This document shows positions 45,454-58,071 of a stretch of DNA of 64,000 nucleotides, in pieces; position 1 is the first letter of the stretch, and each line of letters starts with the position of its first letter. Under the pieces are notes generated by a model that worked only from the letters and a program-made list of their open reading frames with translations, was not told the origin of the DNA and searched no databases. This DNA comes from Acanthochlamys bracteata (taxonomy: Eukaryota > Streptophyta > Magnoliopsida > Pandanales > Velloziaceae), in assembly GCA_019914995.1 (NCBI GenBank), contig CM034131.1:1054001-1118000 (forward strand), given 5' to 3'. The position numbers and the translations under genes were made by a program.

Positions 45454-45698
45454 GGAGGCATTTGAGATTGTATTTTACAGACGCTCCATTTCAATTTCTT
45501 ATTTTATATTTTTTAATATATATTTTATAAATATTTAAAAATTTAGAAAGTGTAAAAAAATTTTACGTAGTGAGATTTTTTTATTGCATGTTTTTATTAC
45601 TTTTTTGAAGATAAAAAAATAAAGCTCGTTTTTAAAAAAAATAAAAATATTTTTTATTTCAAAAAATTTCTATTTTATAAATACTTTCTGACGCCCCC
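45454..45698 (+). mobile_element. Family-1 MITE, complete, with TTA target duplication
   Basis: TTA at 45451-45453 and 45699-45701 flank 245 bases. The left end GGAGGCATTTGAGA and the complement of the right end, GGGGGCGTCAG, are inverted repeats. It contains TTTTACGTAGTGAGATTTTT, also seen at 53100 and, in weaker form, at 34330 and 35000. The sequence is non-coding. This is the reference copy for the family. Confidence 0.8.
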
Positions 45699-45701
45699 TT
45701 A

Positions 45702-47585
45702 GTCAAACAGGCCCTTATGCTCTAAGTGTCTCATGCATAGAATGGTTTTATCTGGTGGAAATTTACATTTGGAGTTTTGATTAGATGGTGTTAATTGATA
45801 CTGCTACCAAGTAACTGGTCTGGTATTCATTTAAAGGTTTTGATACTGTTATCTTGACGTGCTCCGAATTTGAGTTGGGTTTCTGAGCAGAGATTAAAGC
45901 ATGATAATTTACTGTTTACATGTGCACTTATGCTCGTAAATGTTACTTTATATATGAGAATTTTAGATACTTTGCTGTTAACATGTGCATTTATGCTTGT
46001 AAAAGTTTACTTTGTATAGAAGAACTTAGAATGTGCAAACCATCTTAATCTCAAACCTAAAATGAAATCCATCTTTATTTCAGTAGCTTAATTACCTTGT
46101 TTGATACTTGGTGCTTGTGTGACTTGATTGTGTAGTTTGTCGTTGACAGTGCAATACAAGAAACCTGGTAAGTGGAAGACATTCTAATTTTCTTTAATGT
46201 CCGAGTTTCATGCTTAACTCTTTTCATGTAAGAAAGAATATCATGCCACATATAACAAGTTGAAGGAGAGATAATTCCACGGCAAAGGTAAAAAACACTA
46301 CACTAGCGAACATGAGTTGTCTCATTCGTATAACAGTTTCATCTTTTCGTAATTTGTATGTATCCAGTTTATGTTGCATTGCATCTATATCTGTTTGTCT
46401 TTGTTATTTTACTATGAATCAGAAGGCTGTGTTGCTACTGTGAAGATGAAGAGCATAACATTGTAGAAGAGAGAAGACAGAAAGTTAGAACAAGAAGTGA
46501 CACTAATCACTACAGCTTAGCTGCTTCTCTGGAACAATACACACCGAATCACAAACACAGTTGTAAAGCTGCTTCCTCCCATATCCTCTGCTTTGATTCT
46601 TCAGAAACATGTTCTAACTTTATAAATTGAAGGGTTTGGTGTTTAGTAGCTTTTCCAGTGCAAAAACAAAAGCTGAATGCCAGCTTTTTCTTTCATGAAG
46701 GAGAACTAAAGGGTTTGGTAGTGAGCTGTTTGTGGATTGAGATCTCTCATTCTTTTCTTTTGGGCAATGATTCATGTATCATGGTCTCCCACTAAGTTGA
46801 TCATCAGAAGAAGCCTTCAACACATCGGCTTTGGTCCCCTCCTTTACTCTCTATCTATGTTCTTTTCCTTGTGTAGGAAGCTTTTGATAATTGATGAACT
46901 TGAATTAGGTTCCGAGATGAGTCCGTACCATTAGTTGGGCGGTCATTGATGAAGCAACGTGGTTGTTCCGCGGCGGTTGTGGTCCTTTTGAGGATCTAGA
47001 GTTAAAGATCTTTCAAAGGTTTAAAAGATGGATCGTTATCTTCGACCTAAGTGAAATTAAGAGCCTTGTCTTGGATTTAGGACTGAATTAGTAGAGCTGT
47101 CAAAAATTTTGAACTAGAAACTAAACGCTACAGAAAAAAGAAAATGCATTTGGACTTATTTCTCGGCTCCGGTAAAAACTAAAACAAGAATCTCTCTACC
47201 AGTCATACTTGGAGAGAATGCTTCCATAAGCATGTTTAAAGTATAACTAAAATAAACGTATTATTATTTGTTTGTTTCATTCAACCACAGGTATTCATAT
47301 TTACAAATATAAAGGTTTAATTACAGAGTGAAATTGAGCATTATAAGTTGAATCCATATTACATAACAGATGTTTCCATGGAGGAACATTATCTTTTGTA
47401 AAAATGTCACCTCTAACTTTTCACAAATGACAGTCTGATGATCGTCAAAATTGGCGCTCTTCCTTTCTCGACACTCCTTCGCATATACGAGGGTTACACA
47501 TGTCCTTAGACATTATGTAAATGCATATAGGTCAGTTTTAGTCTTGAGCCATCAGCAAGCAGTCAGGCTTGAAGAAACCAAAGCT
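45702..47585. other. Intergenic, no gene seen
   Basis: This is UTR- or intron-like sequence of moderate A/T content. The longest frame (46737-46934) has no domain. Searching the minus strand here for the missing zinc-finger exons of an IDD gene found none. Confidence 0.4.
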
Positions 47586-47826
47586 TTATGCAGGTGTGGC
47601 TAGACAGGGATGGACGTCTTCTTCTAGAACACTCCTGCATCTGGTCCATTGACAAGACAGCTCCGCTGTTGTCAAAATTAGCACTCCCTGTCTGCTTGTG
47701 GAGCTGCCAACCCTAGCAACATCATTAGCTCTTCTAGAAATAAAGCAATGGATACATACATACACAGGCTCAGAGCATGCAAATATCATCATCATAACAA
47801 TAATAATAACGAAACATATGTCCACT

Positions 47827-47847
47827 AGAGAGAGAGAGAGAGAGAGG
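47827..47847 (+). repeat. (GA)n microsatellite
   Basis: A run of AGAGAG lies in the intron of the minus-strand gene, next to its fourth recognised exon. Confidence 0.7.
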
Positions 47848-48849
47848 TACAGCTTCAAGAATAGCTACCTGATCATCAAGACTTGCGCATTTGTTTTAGC
47901 ATCTCCAGTTGCTGCAGGTATAACATGAGGTCAATAGATAGTATTGGTGACCACATTCACATCAGAGGTAGTTTGGCACCAAAGTTTTACTTGCTCTTGC
48001 AAGATACACAGAGTTTGAATTTTCTCAGCAAATTCATCCGGTTCAAAGTCAGCACAGCATTTGCAAAAGCATAAGCCACAGCATGTTGTACCCTATATAT
48101 TACACAGTTTCAAGAGATACACCTAGCAAAGAAGGATGAAATGCTTAAAAGGAGAATTATGTAGCCATTATAGAAGATGTTGAGCGAAACCAACAGAATG
48201 TGATTTGTGTACATAAACAACACATTGTCATCACATTTCGTATTCCTTCACATATTGGTTCTTGTCCTTCTTTAAGGTTCAGAAACTTGATATATCAACT
48301 CAATGTTTTCATATTTATAAAAACTCCTTTGGGCTAGTAAAATACACTTGTTAAAGTCTTAAATATACTAATTTAGGAGGCAGTTCTGCAATAGAGATCT
48401 AAAATGGGAGATGTTTCAATTTTGTAGCCGTTAAGGAAATTCTTGTATTCTACAGGAATCTCAAAGAAGTTCTGTGATGTCTTATTAAAGGAATGAACAA
48501 CTATATGCCTTAAACTGTTAGACTTAGAATTCTAGGGAATGACGCCGCATGAAAATGGAAAAAGTAAAAAGAAAGTTGCCCTTAGTTTGCATAAAGGCAC
48601 CATGATTGAGACACATGGTGACCAGTAAAACAGTAGGGAACAGCTTAAGAATTCCCATTTCAAGAAGAATTTCTTCTTGTATGGCGGTGGTAATGGCAAC
48701 TGTTTCCTTGCAAAGTTCAATATGAGAGAGTATTACAACAGTATATTATTTTACATATGTATAATTGATTCTATTATTTGCAATTTTCCTATTGTATGCA
48801 GGCTTAAACATGCTTTAGGAGAGCATTTTCCACAACTTAGGTCACATTT

Positions 48850-49318
48850 GGAATGGCTGAAAAGGTAGAGCTTTTTACATATTTTAAAGGATTTTTGAAA
48901 AAAAAAATATATATATATATAATTATTCCATGACGTACAGTTTACCCATACCTTCAAATTTTTCAAAAAATTTTCTGGAGCACTGTAAAGGACTTCTTTG
49001 GGCTTGAAAAGCCGATAAGCACCTCCTAAAAGCAATGCCAAACATGGCCTTTAACTTGGATCTACAGGCTGCTAGAAAGCCATGTTTGGGATCACTTTTT
49101 CCTCCTTTTCTCAAGTGCTTATCTGCAATGCTCTAGAAAAAAATCCTCTATAGAACTATAGAATTTTTTTAAAGAAATTCAAAAAGCACGGGTGAATTAT
49201 ATATTATAAAATAATTATATGTATAATTTTTTTTTAAATTCTCTAAAAAAGCTCGCTTAAAAAAACCTTTTTTTTTTCAAAAGCTCCTTTTCTCCGGTAA
49301 TCTAAACGTGCCCGAACT
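48850..49318. mobile_element. Two adjacent MITE-like elements with GCCATGTTTGG ends
   Basis: One AT-rich element ends near 49052 with AATGCCAAACATGGC. A second runs from about 49078 (AAGCCATGTTTGGGATC) to 49318 (TAATCTAAACGTGCCCG). The ends are related as inverted repeats. They fall in the gap where exons of the minus-strand gene are missing. Confidence 0.5.
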
Positions 49319-50277
49319 CTACTTCATATAAGGAATCAAAAACTAAGTCCTGTTTTCTTCCACTTTAAAATGATAAGAGACTTTTCCAAAGCTTATTAAG
49401 GGAGATAGGTAGCTTCCAGTGACTGGCATTGGTACAAGAAGAGAGATTGCAAACTACAGTTCTCATTTTTGTTCATTTCCTATCAACCCAGAGGGCCCTC
49501 TGCTCTGGTTCACCTCCGGGGATTGTATGAAGCCCGAAATAACAGTAAAGAAGAAAGAGGTACCGCGATTGTCATCGTATATACTCAGAACCTTCTTTCT
49601 CTATTTCTGTATAATGTGACAACAAAGTCTAACAATCATTATTCCTGAGTTGGAGGATCACAGATTTTGAAAATAAAGACCTGGCTACGGAGTTGTTTAT
49701 GAAGCACCAAGTCACAATTTTGAGCTGCCACGCATTGTTTAGTAGACAGTCCAACTACAATTGCACTCTTCTAAGCTAATTTCTTCAGCTGGTAGTAGGA
49801 AGAAGTAATTCCCGGATGAGTGGTTTCAATAATCACATTCTTCAGCTACTTTTCCAACAATAGCTACGGAAAAAAAGACAAGCTATCTTTCTGAGTGAAA
49901 AGAGTTTATCACTGCATTTTAGCATAACTAAAACTGAATTCCACCGGAAACAGCGATTTCTAAGTTCTAACCACAAAAATGCGATAGCATTATTCAGATA
50001 AATAATTGCGAAAACCCAGAACTTGATTTCATATCAAATACAGAAAGCAGCAGACAAAAACCTGTTTATCGATCACTGCTTCTTTGATCCTCTGCTCCAC
50101 ATCTGATCAAAGGAATGAGAAATTGAAAGAAAAACAAAAAACAAAAATGTTGATCTGGGGGAAGGAATTTTATGGGCCAAAATCTTGACTTGGTTGAGAA
50201 GTCAGGAAAGTGAAGCGGTCGGATAGGTGCTCCAGTTGTTCCTTCGACAACATTCCTGAACTCCGCAGCAACGCCAT

Positions 50278-50704
50278 TGCTGCTTCTCTTCACTTCGAAA
50301 GATCGATACGAGAGAGAGAACAGAGAGAACGAAAAAAACAATACAAAAATACAAAAGCAATAAATTAGAAAAACGGAGATATTAGCTAAACATTTTGCAA
50401 AGAGGTGCCATATTAATCGTATTTCATTTTACTATTCCATATTTAATAACCCAATCTTGCAAAATTCAAATCTTAATTGGGCAGTAACAATATCGGTTAC
50501 GTTGACCGAACTCTTACCCGCGCCTTCTTCTCCAAGAAGATATCCCCCAAAAAATCCCAACTTTTTCCCCCAAAATTTCGAATCCCCCGCCTTGCCTTTC
50601 ATCTATCTATTTAAAATCCCCAACCGCCCCATTTGTTCTTCCTTATCTTAACCCTCAATTAATTGTCTTAACCCTCTCTTAACCTTTCAATTTTACCCAA
50701 AATC
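50278..50704. promoter_or_regulatory. Shared divergent promoter region
   Basis: This is the 427 bases between the ATG of the minus-strand gene (50277) and the ATG of the ribonucleotide reductase gene (50705). TTACCCGC at 50514-50521 is one base off the E2F consensus TTTCCCGC; E2F control of RNR genes in S phase is well established in plants. TATTTAAAA at 50608-50616 may be a TATA element for the RNR gene. The leader is C-rich. Confidence 0.45.
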
Positions 50705-52164
50705 ATGCCGGCGATGCCAACGTTAACGGCGTTGATGACAAACGGTTCAAGTGAACCGTTGCTCGAACCAAACCCAGATCGGTTCTGTATGTTTCCGCTG
50801 AAATACCCTGAGATTTGGGAGATGTATAAGAAATCGTTGGCTTCGTTCTGGACTGCTGAAGAAGTTGATCTGTCGCAGGATTTAACTCACTGGAATAACG
50901 TGTTAACTCCCGATGAACGACACTTTGTTACGCATGTTCTTGCTTTCTTCGCTTCTTCCGATGGGATTGTGCTTGAGAATCTCGCTGCTAGATTCATGAA
51001 AGAAGTGCAGGTAAACTTTTGGTTTTGTTAGATTGACTTTTGTGAATTTTTGCCTGATTTGATTTGTTCAAATGGTTTGCCTGGATTTACTGTTCTGTGA
51101 AACAGTGATGATATGAAGTTAACTTCTGTTTAATAATAATTATGCGATGTTAACTGGTAAATGATTTTCTGTTGTGTGTTACTGAAAGATTCAGTTTTTA
51201 CGTTTATTAGTTTATATAAAGTTCTGAGATGTTAACTGAGTAATGTTAATTGAAGTATTTTATGTAAGAGAGATGACACAATGCTTTCTGATAACTATAG
51301 ATCAGATGGTGACATTAAAATATGAAAACCTGTAGACTGTTTAATAGGCTTCTTTTGCTTTTGGGAATTCAGATTGTTTAATCTAATTGTATTGTGCTGA
51401 AGATTTGTGATGTGTTAGTTTAATTGATGAATGTAACGATACAGGTTGCGGAGGCTCGGGCGTTCTATGGTTTCCAGATTGCTATCGAGAACATCCACTC
51501 AGAAATGTACAGCCTCTTGTTGGAGACTTATATCAAGGATTCTGTTGAAAAAAATCGCCTCTTTCATGCTATTGAAACTATTCCATGTGTTGCCCGTAAA
51601 GCTGAATGGGCGTTGCAGTGGATCGAATCTGCTGATGCCTCATTTGCGGACCGCCTTGTTGCATTTGCATGTGTTGAGGGCATTTTCTTCTCTGGATCAT
51701 TTTGCTCTATTTTCTGGCTCAAGAAGCGTGGCCTAATGCCTGGTCTCACATTCTCAAATGAGCTCATTTCTCGTGATGAAGGTCTACATTGTGATTTTGC
51801 ATGCTTGTTGTACAGTTTATTAAAAAGCAAGTTGCCCGAGGTGCGAGTGAGGTCAATAGTTGCTGACGCTGTTGATATTGAGCGTAAGTTCATATGTGAT
51901 GCGCTACCGTGTGCACTTGTTGGTATGAACAGTGATCTCATGAGCCAATACATTGAGTTTGTTGCTGATAGATTGCTCGATGCACTTGGCTGCACCAAAA
52001 TGTATAATGCCGCCAATCCTTTTGATTGGATGGAGTTAATTTCTCTCCAAGGCAAGACCAATTTTTTTGAGAAGAGGGTTGGAGATTACCAGAAAGCATC
52101 AGTCATGTCTACCTTGAATGGCAATGGTGGTGCCCATGTGTTCAGGCTTGATGAGGATTTCTAA
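50705..52164 (+). CDS. RNR2: Ribonucleoside-diphosphate reductase small subunit (R2)
   Basis: There are two exons, 50705-51010 and 51445-52164, GT-AG, phase 0, giving 341 residues, normal for plant R2 (TSO2/RNR2 type). R2 houses the di-iron centre and tyrosyl radical that lets the R1 subunit reduce ribonucleotides to deoxyribonucleotides for DNA synthesis and repair. Visible motifs are: [37 protein letters not shown] (the iron-ligand Asp region); [16 protein letters not shown], then [11 protein letters not shown] across the intron; [17 protein letters not shown] with the radical-type Tyr; [39 protein letters not shown] with Glu and His ligands; and the C-terminal FRLDEDF tail that docks on R1. 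All key residues look intact. A near-E2F site upstream fits S-phase expression. It is transcribed divergently from the degenerate gene at 47.6-50.3 kb. Confidence 0.96.
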
Positions 52165-52994
52165 ATCATCTGTGGATGTAGTACTAAACTACTACTAATA
52201 AGCTCTCCTTTTTTGTCCTTTTCTTCGTTTTATGTTATAGTTCATTAGCTAGGTTTGTGCTAGAATATCTGGTGAAGTGATTGTCAAATGCTTCTGGTAT
52301 TTAGTACACTAAGGAATGCACAAGGCTTCGACTTGTAATCTTTAGTCCTGATGTTCTTGGACTAGTAATCTTTGGTCCTGATGTTGATAGATCTATGGAG
52401 TTCGCAAAACTTTACAATCTTCGTATGTTGTTTGGTGAAATTCTCTTTGAAAATGGAAGTGAAAAATTATCCGTGGAGTGAAATGGCAACATATGCAACA
52501 AAGATAAGGATAAGTTTGGCTTAACGGTCAAATTTTATTTTATTTCAAACAAGTATTTTATATTTGTGAATAATTTTTTATAGTATATTATAATTTTTTT
52601 TTAATTTGAAAAGTAAAGAAAGTCGAGCTCTCTTTATATGTATGTTTTTTTTTAAGTTTAAAAAATCAATCTTGTTTTCAAAAAAAACTTTCAGATATTT
52701 TTCTTATTTTAGAAAAATTTTATTTTAAAAATATTTAAACGTTTCCTAAAATGAGGATGTTGTTTGTGAATTGCTCCTCATGTTCGGCACTTGCAACTCA
52801 AGATTCAGTGCAACTGTTCAATTTAATTTGCTCTTGGGTTCTGTTCCTTTTGTTGAGCAATCATGTACAAGTCAAGACCGATGAATTGAATTAATAACTA
52901 AAATTTTTGAATGTTAAATATTCTACAGAATAGTATCACTATAATAAACTGCAATAGAATAACTTTATGCACAAAAGTCAGCTACATCTAAATG

Positions 52995-53239
52995 AGCGTT
53001 TGACTTTTCATTTCTCCAACAGAATTTTTTAATTTTATATTTTATATTTTTTAATACATATTTTATAAGTATTTAAAAAATTTATTTAAAAATTTAGAAA
53101 ATTTAACAAAATTCTACGTAATGAGATCTTTTTATTACATATTTTTATTATATTTTAGAAGTAAAAAAAAAGAATTTATTTTTAAAAAAAAATAATAATA
53201 TCTTTTATTTCAAAAAAATTCTATTTTCCAAACGCACCT
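52995..53239 (+). mobile_element. Family-1 MITE
   Basis: The left end GAGCGTTTGACTTTTC and right end CCAAACGCACC are inverted relatives. The body has AATACATATTTTATAAGTA and TTCTACGTAATGAGATC, close to the copy at 45454. Confidence 0.7.
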
Positions 53240-55844
53240 ATATAGGGCATTTTGGTCGACTGGTATGCTTCTATTTCTTTAACAAAGAAAAGCTAGAGTT
53301 TTCTATTTAGTTCAAATGTAAATAAAATAAAAAAATTATTCACCGTAAGATTTAATAGTTTGGCAAATAAATCTAGCTACGTGCACGGCCACTCTTCGTA
53401 AATAGTAAAATTCACTAATTATTATTAAGTTACTAAACACTAAAGTAATGTATTTAGCTAAATACTTTTTCCTTTAACTGATTTTTTCTTTGATACGAAC
53501 CACTACCAGCTTTTTAGACTACAAAGTCTCTCTGACTGCAACCACATAAGTCTTAACCAAAGTATTGTGCAAATTTTGCAACTTTTTTACAAAACTAGTA
53601 CACCCGAAAAAGCTTAGTCGAGAGCCGTTTTCACGGAGTGCAACCAACTCTTTTACAAAATCAAACATGTTCGTGACATGCAACTTTAAGGCATTGGACC
53701 TCTCTCACATAGATTGAGTTTAAGCTCCATAAATAATGAAAATGATCAAAAGAAATGCAAATATATTATCTCAGCAAAGCTCAAGCTTAGAATAAAGAGT
53801 AATAATATGTTGGCTCTTAAAGTATTTTCTCTCATATATTTAGTTTCGTAAGATATGCTATGGTAGTATCTCTCACACTTCTTATTTTTTCCTTCTTCCT
53901 CTTCTCTTTTCTCTCTTAGCTGAAGAATTTTCTAACCTCCTAAAGATAGAAAATCTTTCCGTTGTCTCTCTCATACATCTACAATATTATCAGCTTGCTC
54001 TTCTTCCCCGTCATTTAGGTTCCATCAAGTAAGTATTTGACAGTTTTGTTTTGATGTAGGTAAGTGTACTATCTACTAGATCTTCGAACTAACTCCCTCA
54101 ATCTTAATTAATTTATTAGTATGGTTTGATTAGATCTTTATTTTGCAACATTAATTGAGCTTGATGTGGTTTCCAATTTCTTATGTTGGTGCTCTACTTC
54201 TTTCTCTATTATACAATTTCTTCCTATATTTTTATGGCCCCACTAAAAAAATTAATTTTTTGAATTGAAATGACTCGAATTAATCGAACGCAAGTTTAGA
54301 TTTCTCTCCTTGAATCATCAATCAGCCAGGTGAGATTTTCGTAAAAAATGTTCAGTGGCTTCATTAGAGCTGTGTTCAACTTCTCAATCATATCTTGTTC
54401 CGTATAGACTTGATTTTCAAAAACTGAATGAGTGTTATTACCATGATGTTTCAGTAAGATTAGCTCTTACATACATGCAATGTGTGAACGTAATGATTTC
54501 ATTTTGTAAACCTTTTATCGTATCTCTTTGTCATGTCTTTGTGTTCTTGTTGGCTCCAAAATGATTTATCTCTTGATGTTGTAGATTTTTGTGATGAGAT
54601 GTTATAGCATGATACTAGATGTTGTACAATGTCTCCTTGTACTATGATTTGAGAATTTTTATTAAATGAAAATCTAATTGCAAAATTGATCTCAATTCTA
54701 GAATGTTAGTGAACCTGGTTGCTCTTTGCACCACGTACGTGACATTCATTTGTTGAGATTTTCTATAAATTTTTATGTGAAGTGATAGTCGATATTTGGC
54801 ATCAAATGAATTAGAAAAATTTTGTCAAGCTTCATCTAAAAGTATACTTCATATCTGATTTTCTGCTAATGCATATCTCTGAATCTTTTAAATCTTTCAC
54901 GAATTTTGTAATATTGTGTAGATCATAATTTGATAATTTTTAGTCAATATTATTGTATGCATGTTGTGCAAAGTTGAAATCATCTCTCAAAAGTGTATGT
55001 TCAATCGAAATTCTCTATTTTGTATTAATCAATTTCTTGGCTCTATTCTGCTGTCTCAATATTTAAGCAATTTTCGTCTTGCGCTTGATAGAAAGTTTTT
55101 CTATAAAGTAGCATGCAGAATTATGACTATTTAGTAAGAAGAATATGTACTTATAATTTTGCATATTTTTTAATTTAAAGCATTAATTCATTTAACTTAT
55201 AAACTATTATTTTTAATTTTTGTGATCATCAAAATCTATATAAAAATTCCAACACTTTTGTATGTTCTAAGGGCATCTTTATTTAAGGAACTTTCGACAT
55301 TGCATTAGCATTGCTTATCATTTTAAATAAACACTTTGTATTTCTTAATAAATCTTATATTGATCGAGTTTTTGAAAAATATACTCAAACGTTTACTTGT
55401 TTGGTCTGAGTTTTTGAAAAATAGAGTGCAAAGTGAATTATTACAAAGTATATTTGTGAGTAAATTTGTAAAAGCAAATCTAAAAAGCCTCAAAGGTGAA
55501 TAATTTAGAAGAGAAAGTTATTTTTGGAATTACTTACGATACAGTAAATAGATCAGAAATCGTGTGCGCGTTTTATTTTTGTGATGTGCATGTGTTTGCG
55601 TTTTGAGATTGATGAAGTTTTTATTTAAGTAATGTTGTTTTAGTCTCTTTCTGTAACAATGAATCCTAAATTTCTTAACTATGTTTTTGATTGCATTTTC
55701 AAAATAAAACCCCACTTTTGCTACAATGTTTTAAATTCAAACAATAATAAATTTATTTTCTAAAAAAATTAAAACTTAGTTTAAGTTTTAATTTTCAGTA
55801 ATTTATAAAACAACATTTAAATTTTATTTAAATTTTTAATAAGG

Positions 55845-56095
55845 ACTCTTTCAAATATTCATAATTTCACTTTCTTTCTTTTGTTAAAATAATAATTTCA
55901 TTCAGTTCATGTATTCTAACATGCTATAATAATTCAAAATTTTATTTCAGCATCACTGTATAAAAAATTTTAAATGAAGATGAAATATAAAAATTAAAAT
56001 TTATTTTTAATTTACTTTTCAAAAAACTTTGTTTGATTTTTATTTTTGTAATATTTAATTATATATATTTAAAACACAGTCTAAAATAAATTAAA
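55845..56095 (-). mobile_element. Family-2 MITE, reverse, diverged
   Basis: CTTTCAAATATTCATAATTTC at the left and TATTTAAAACACAGTCT at the right match family-2 ends. Internal TTCAGTTCATGTATT is the reversed AACTGTTC landmark. Confidence 0.55.
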
Positions 56096-57370
56096 AAAAT
56101 TTAGAATAACTATACATGTCTCTAAAAAAAAGCCAAATTTTCAAAACTTTGGCGGGTCTTCTCAATCCTGTTTCTTTAGAAAATTGACATACGGCTCTAG
56201 AAATAAACGTGGATTCATTAGCAACGTGGCAGATAGTATTTGACAATCTAATCAGACGAAGATGAATAATTGAAGTTTACCGCACACCAAGCGTGATCTC
56301 ATACGGAGATGGAATACGGCGGGCCACAACAGCCAGACCCGACCGAACCAGATCGAATATTTTAACATGTTTAATTGATTGGCCGGTTGAAAGAAAAAAA
56401 ATTATTTGATATGTTATTTTACAATTCAATTATTTTAACTAAAAGTATTAGTTTTAGCTCAATTTTACTGACATAAAAAACACAGTATTATTTATAACTC
56501 TAACTAACTTCTAACAATTTATTTATAACAAGTCACTTTTAAAAATTATTTTTATCAAAAAAACACCTTTTATCTGTTTATTCAGTCTTTTTTACTTTAT
56601 TTGTATTTTATACAAAAATTTAATAATTTTAATATTTTCTCTAGATTTTAGTTTTATAAATTTATGTAGTTCATTTCTATGCAAGTAAACCGGAGCTTTA
56701 TATTACATGCGGCGGTGGCTTGTCTTCGCTCACTCCCACCCATCTTTGATTAATCTCTACAGCCACACAGGAAATTTTAAAACATCTATCATTTGAAGGT
56801 TTTCTTTTAATTCTTTATAATTCATTTTTTATTAAAAATTTATTTTTAATTTATATTAATTATAAAACTACAATAAATAAGTTTCAATTTTCTTCTTTAA
56901 AAAAATAAAATTATTTATTTATTATAATATAATGTATAGTAATTCAGTCTTAATAATTTAAAGGAGGGAAACGAGGATCCTAGCAATTTCTTCTACCACC
57001 GTTTAAAGAGAGAAGAAACAGAAAAAGAAAATCTTCGTAACAAGTGGTTGAGAAGCAAAAGCCTCTGAGGTCACAACGAAATGTTATACGTGTTATATTG
57101 TTCAACCATTTGAACAAGTAAACAAAAGCCAGCTCTTCATCTAACCTCACAATAGCTCCAAAATATAAAACCTTTCTCTTGTCTTTACCACCTTCAATTA
57201 TGACCTTATTTCATATCACTATACATCATTGTGGTGATGGTTTTTTTTGTTATTATTTCACGCTGTTGTGTTATATCGTCAAACAAGATTATGAATTAAA
57301 CTAATTATAAATAAGCTTCTGTTGTTTTGCTTATTAAACTATAATATATTGATATAAATTTGTCAATTTA

Positions 57371-57595
57371 GGAAGCATTTGAAAGTGCTTATGAAATAAA
57401 AATTTTTAAATTAAAAATATTTTTATTTTTTTAAAAAAATAATAAAATATGTAATAAAAAAATCTCACTATTTAAAATTTTTATATTTTCTAAATTTTTA
57501 AATAAAATTTTTAAATACTTATAAAATATATATTAAAAATGTAAGATTAAAAATTTTAAAAAAAATGCTTGAAAAACTCAATCCCAAAAGCAACC
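57371..57595 (-). mobile_element. Family-1 MITE with TTA target duplication
   Basis: TTA at 57368-57370 and 57596-57598 flank 225 bases that start GGAAGCATTTGAAAG and end CCCAAAAGCAACC. It carries the reversed landmark AAAAAAATCTCACTATTTAAA. Confidence 0.7.
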
Positions 57596-58071
57596 TTAGT
57601 TATAAATATGCGTAATATTTAACTATATATTTTTAATTTCAACACTCTTATAATTTTCAATACATATGGCTTCAACTCATAAGCCATCTATGACAAAAAT
57701 GTAACAAATTAAAAATTTCAAAACCTAAACATAATTTTCACCCAATAATTTCATACACATAAACAACACAAACGAAAAACTGTTGGCAAATTTATTTACA
57801 TAAAACATCCTAGACCTTTAAGGTGCTACATAAAAACAGCCACAACATTCCCCCAACTGTTGAATTACATTCAAAACCATGTGTTCTTCTAATTCCCAAT
57901 CCAACACTTCAACATACTACCCCATGTATATAAACCAGCAGCAATTTCTTCGTCTCCTCCATCACAAAACAGAAGAAGAAAATTAAACATATCACAACTT
58001 TCCTTCTTCCCCTTTTGCAATCTTGAAATTTCAACTTTCAGAATCTCTACACCAAGTTCTTGTAATTTGCA

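Larger units (their letters stand above)
47600..50277 (-). pseudogene. Small multi-exon plant protein gene, probably degenerate
   Basis: The exons I can support are: 50190-50277 (MALLRSSGMLSKEQLEHLSD and RFTFLTSQP); 50062-50102 (NVEQRIKEAVIDKQ, correctly phased through an Asn codon); an exon ending at 47992 (FEPDEFAEKIQT to LQEQ); 47869-47911 (QLEMLKQMRK); and a last one from 47703 or 47733 downward (LHKQTGSANFDNSG, AVLSMDQMQE). I believe this is a short conserved helical plant protein, but I cannot name it. The exons expected between 48050 and 50060 were not found. The fourth exon reads MRKS then TGA, whereas LDDQ in the next frame suggests a 5-base loss and frameshift. MITE-like insertions lie in the gap. 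It could also be an intact gene ending early at that TGA. Confidence 0.5.
52165..58071. other. Long intergenic stretch, no gene recognised
   Basis: It holds the RNR2 3' flank (to about 52490), a family-1-like copy (about 52505-52745), a family-1 copy (52995-53239), a reverse family-2 copy (about 55845-56095) and a reverse family-1 copy (57371-57595). Positions 53400-55700 have intermediate composition with a C/T-rich patch at 53880-54010. That patch may be an old LTR or an untranslated leader, but no reverse transcriptase, gag or other frame is visible. Positions 56150-57350 show nothing recognisable. Confidence 0.45.

Noticed and set aside
51564-52061. 165-residue minus-strand frame opposite RNR2 exon 2
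   Set aside because: It is antisense to conserved R2 coding sequence.
53807-54028. A stretch starting TGTTGG and ending CA that could be a solo LTR
   Set aside because: No target duplication, no second copy in the window and no primer site; the C/T-rich patch is equally well a leader or random.
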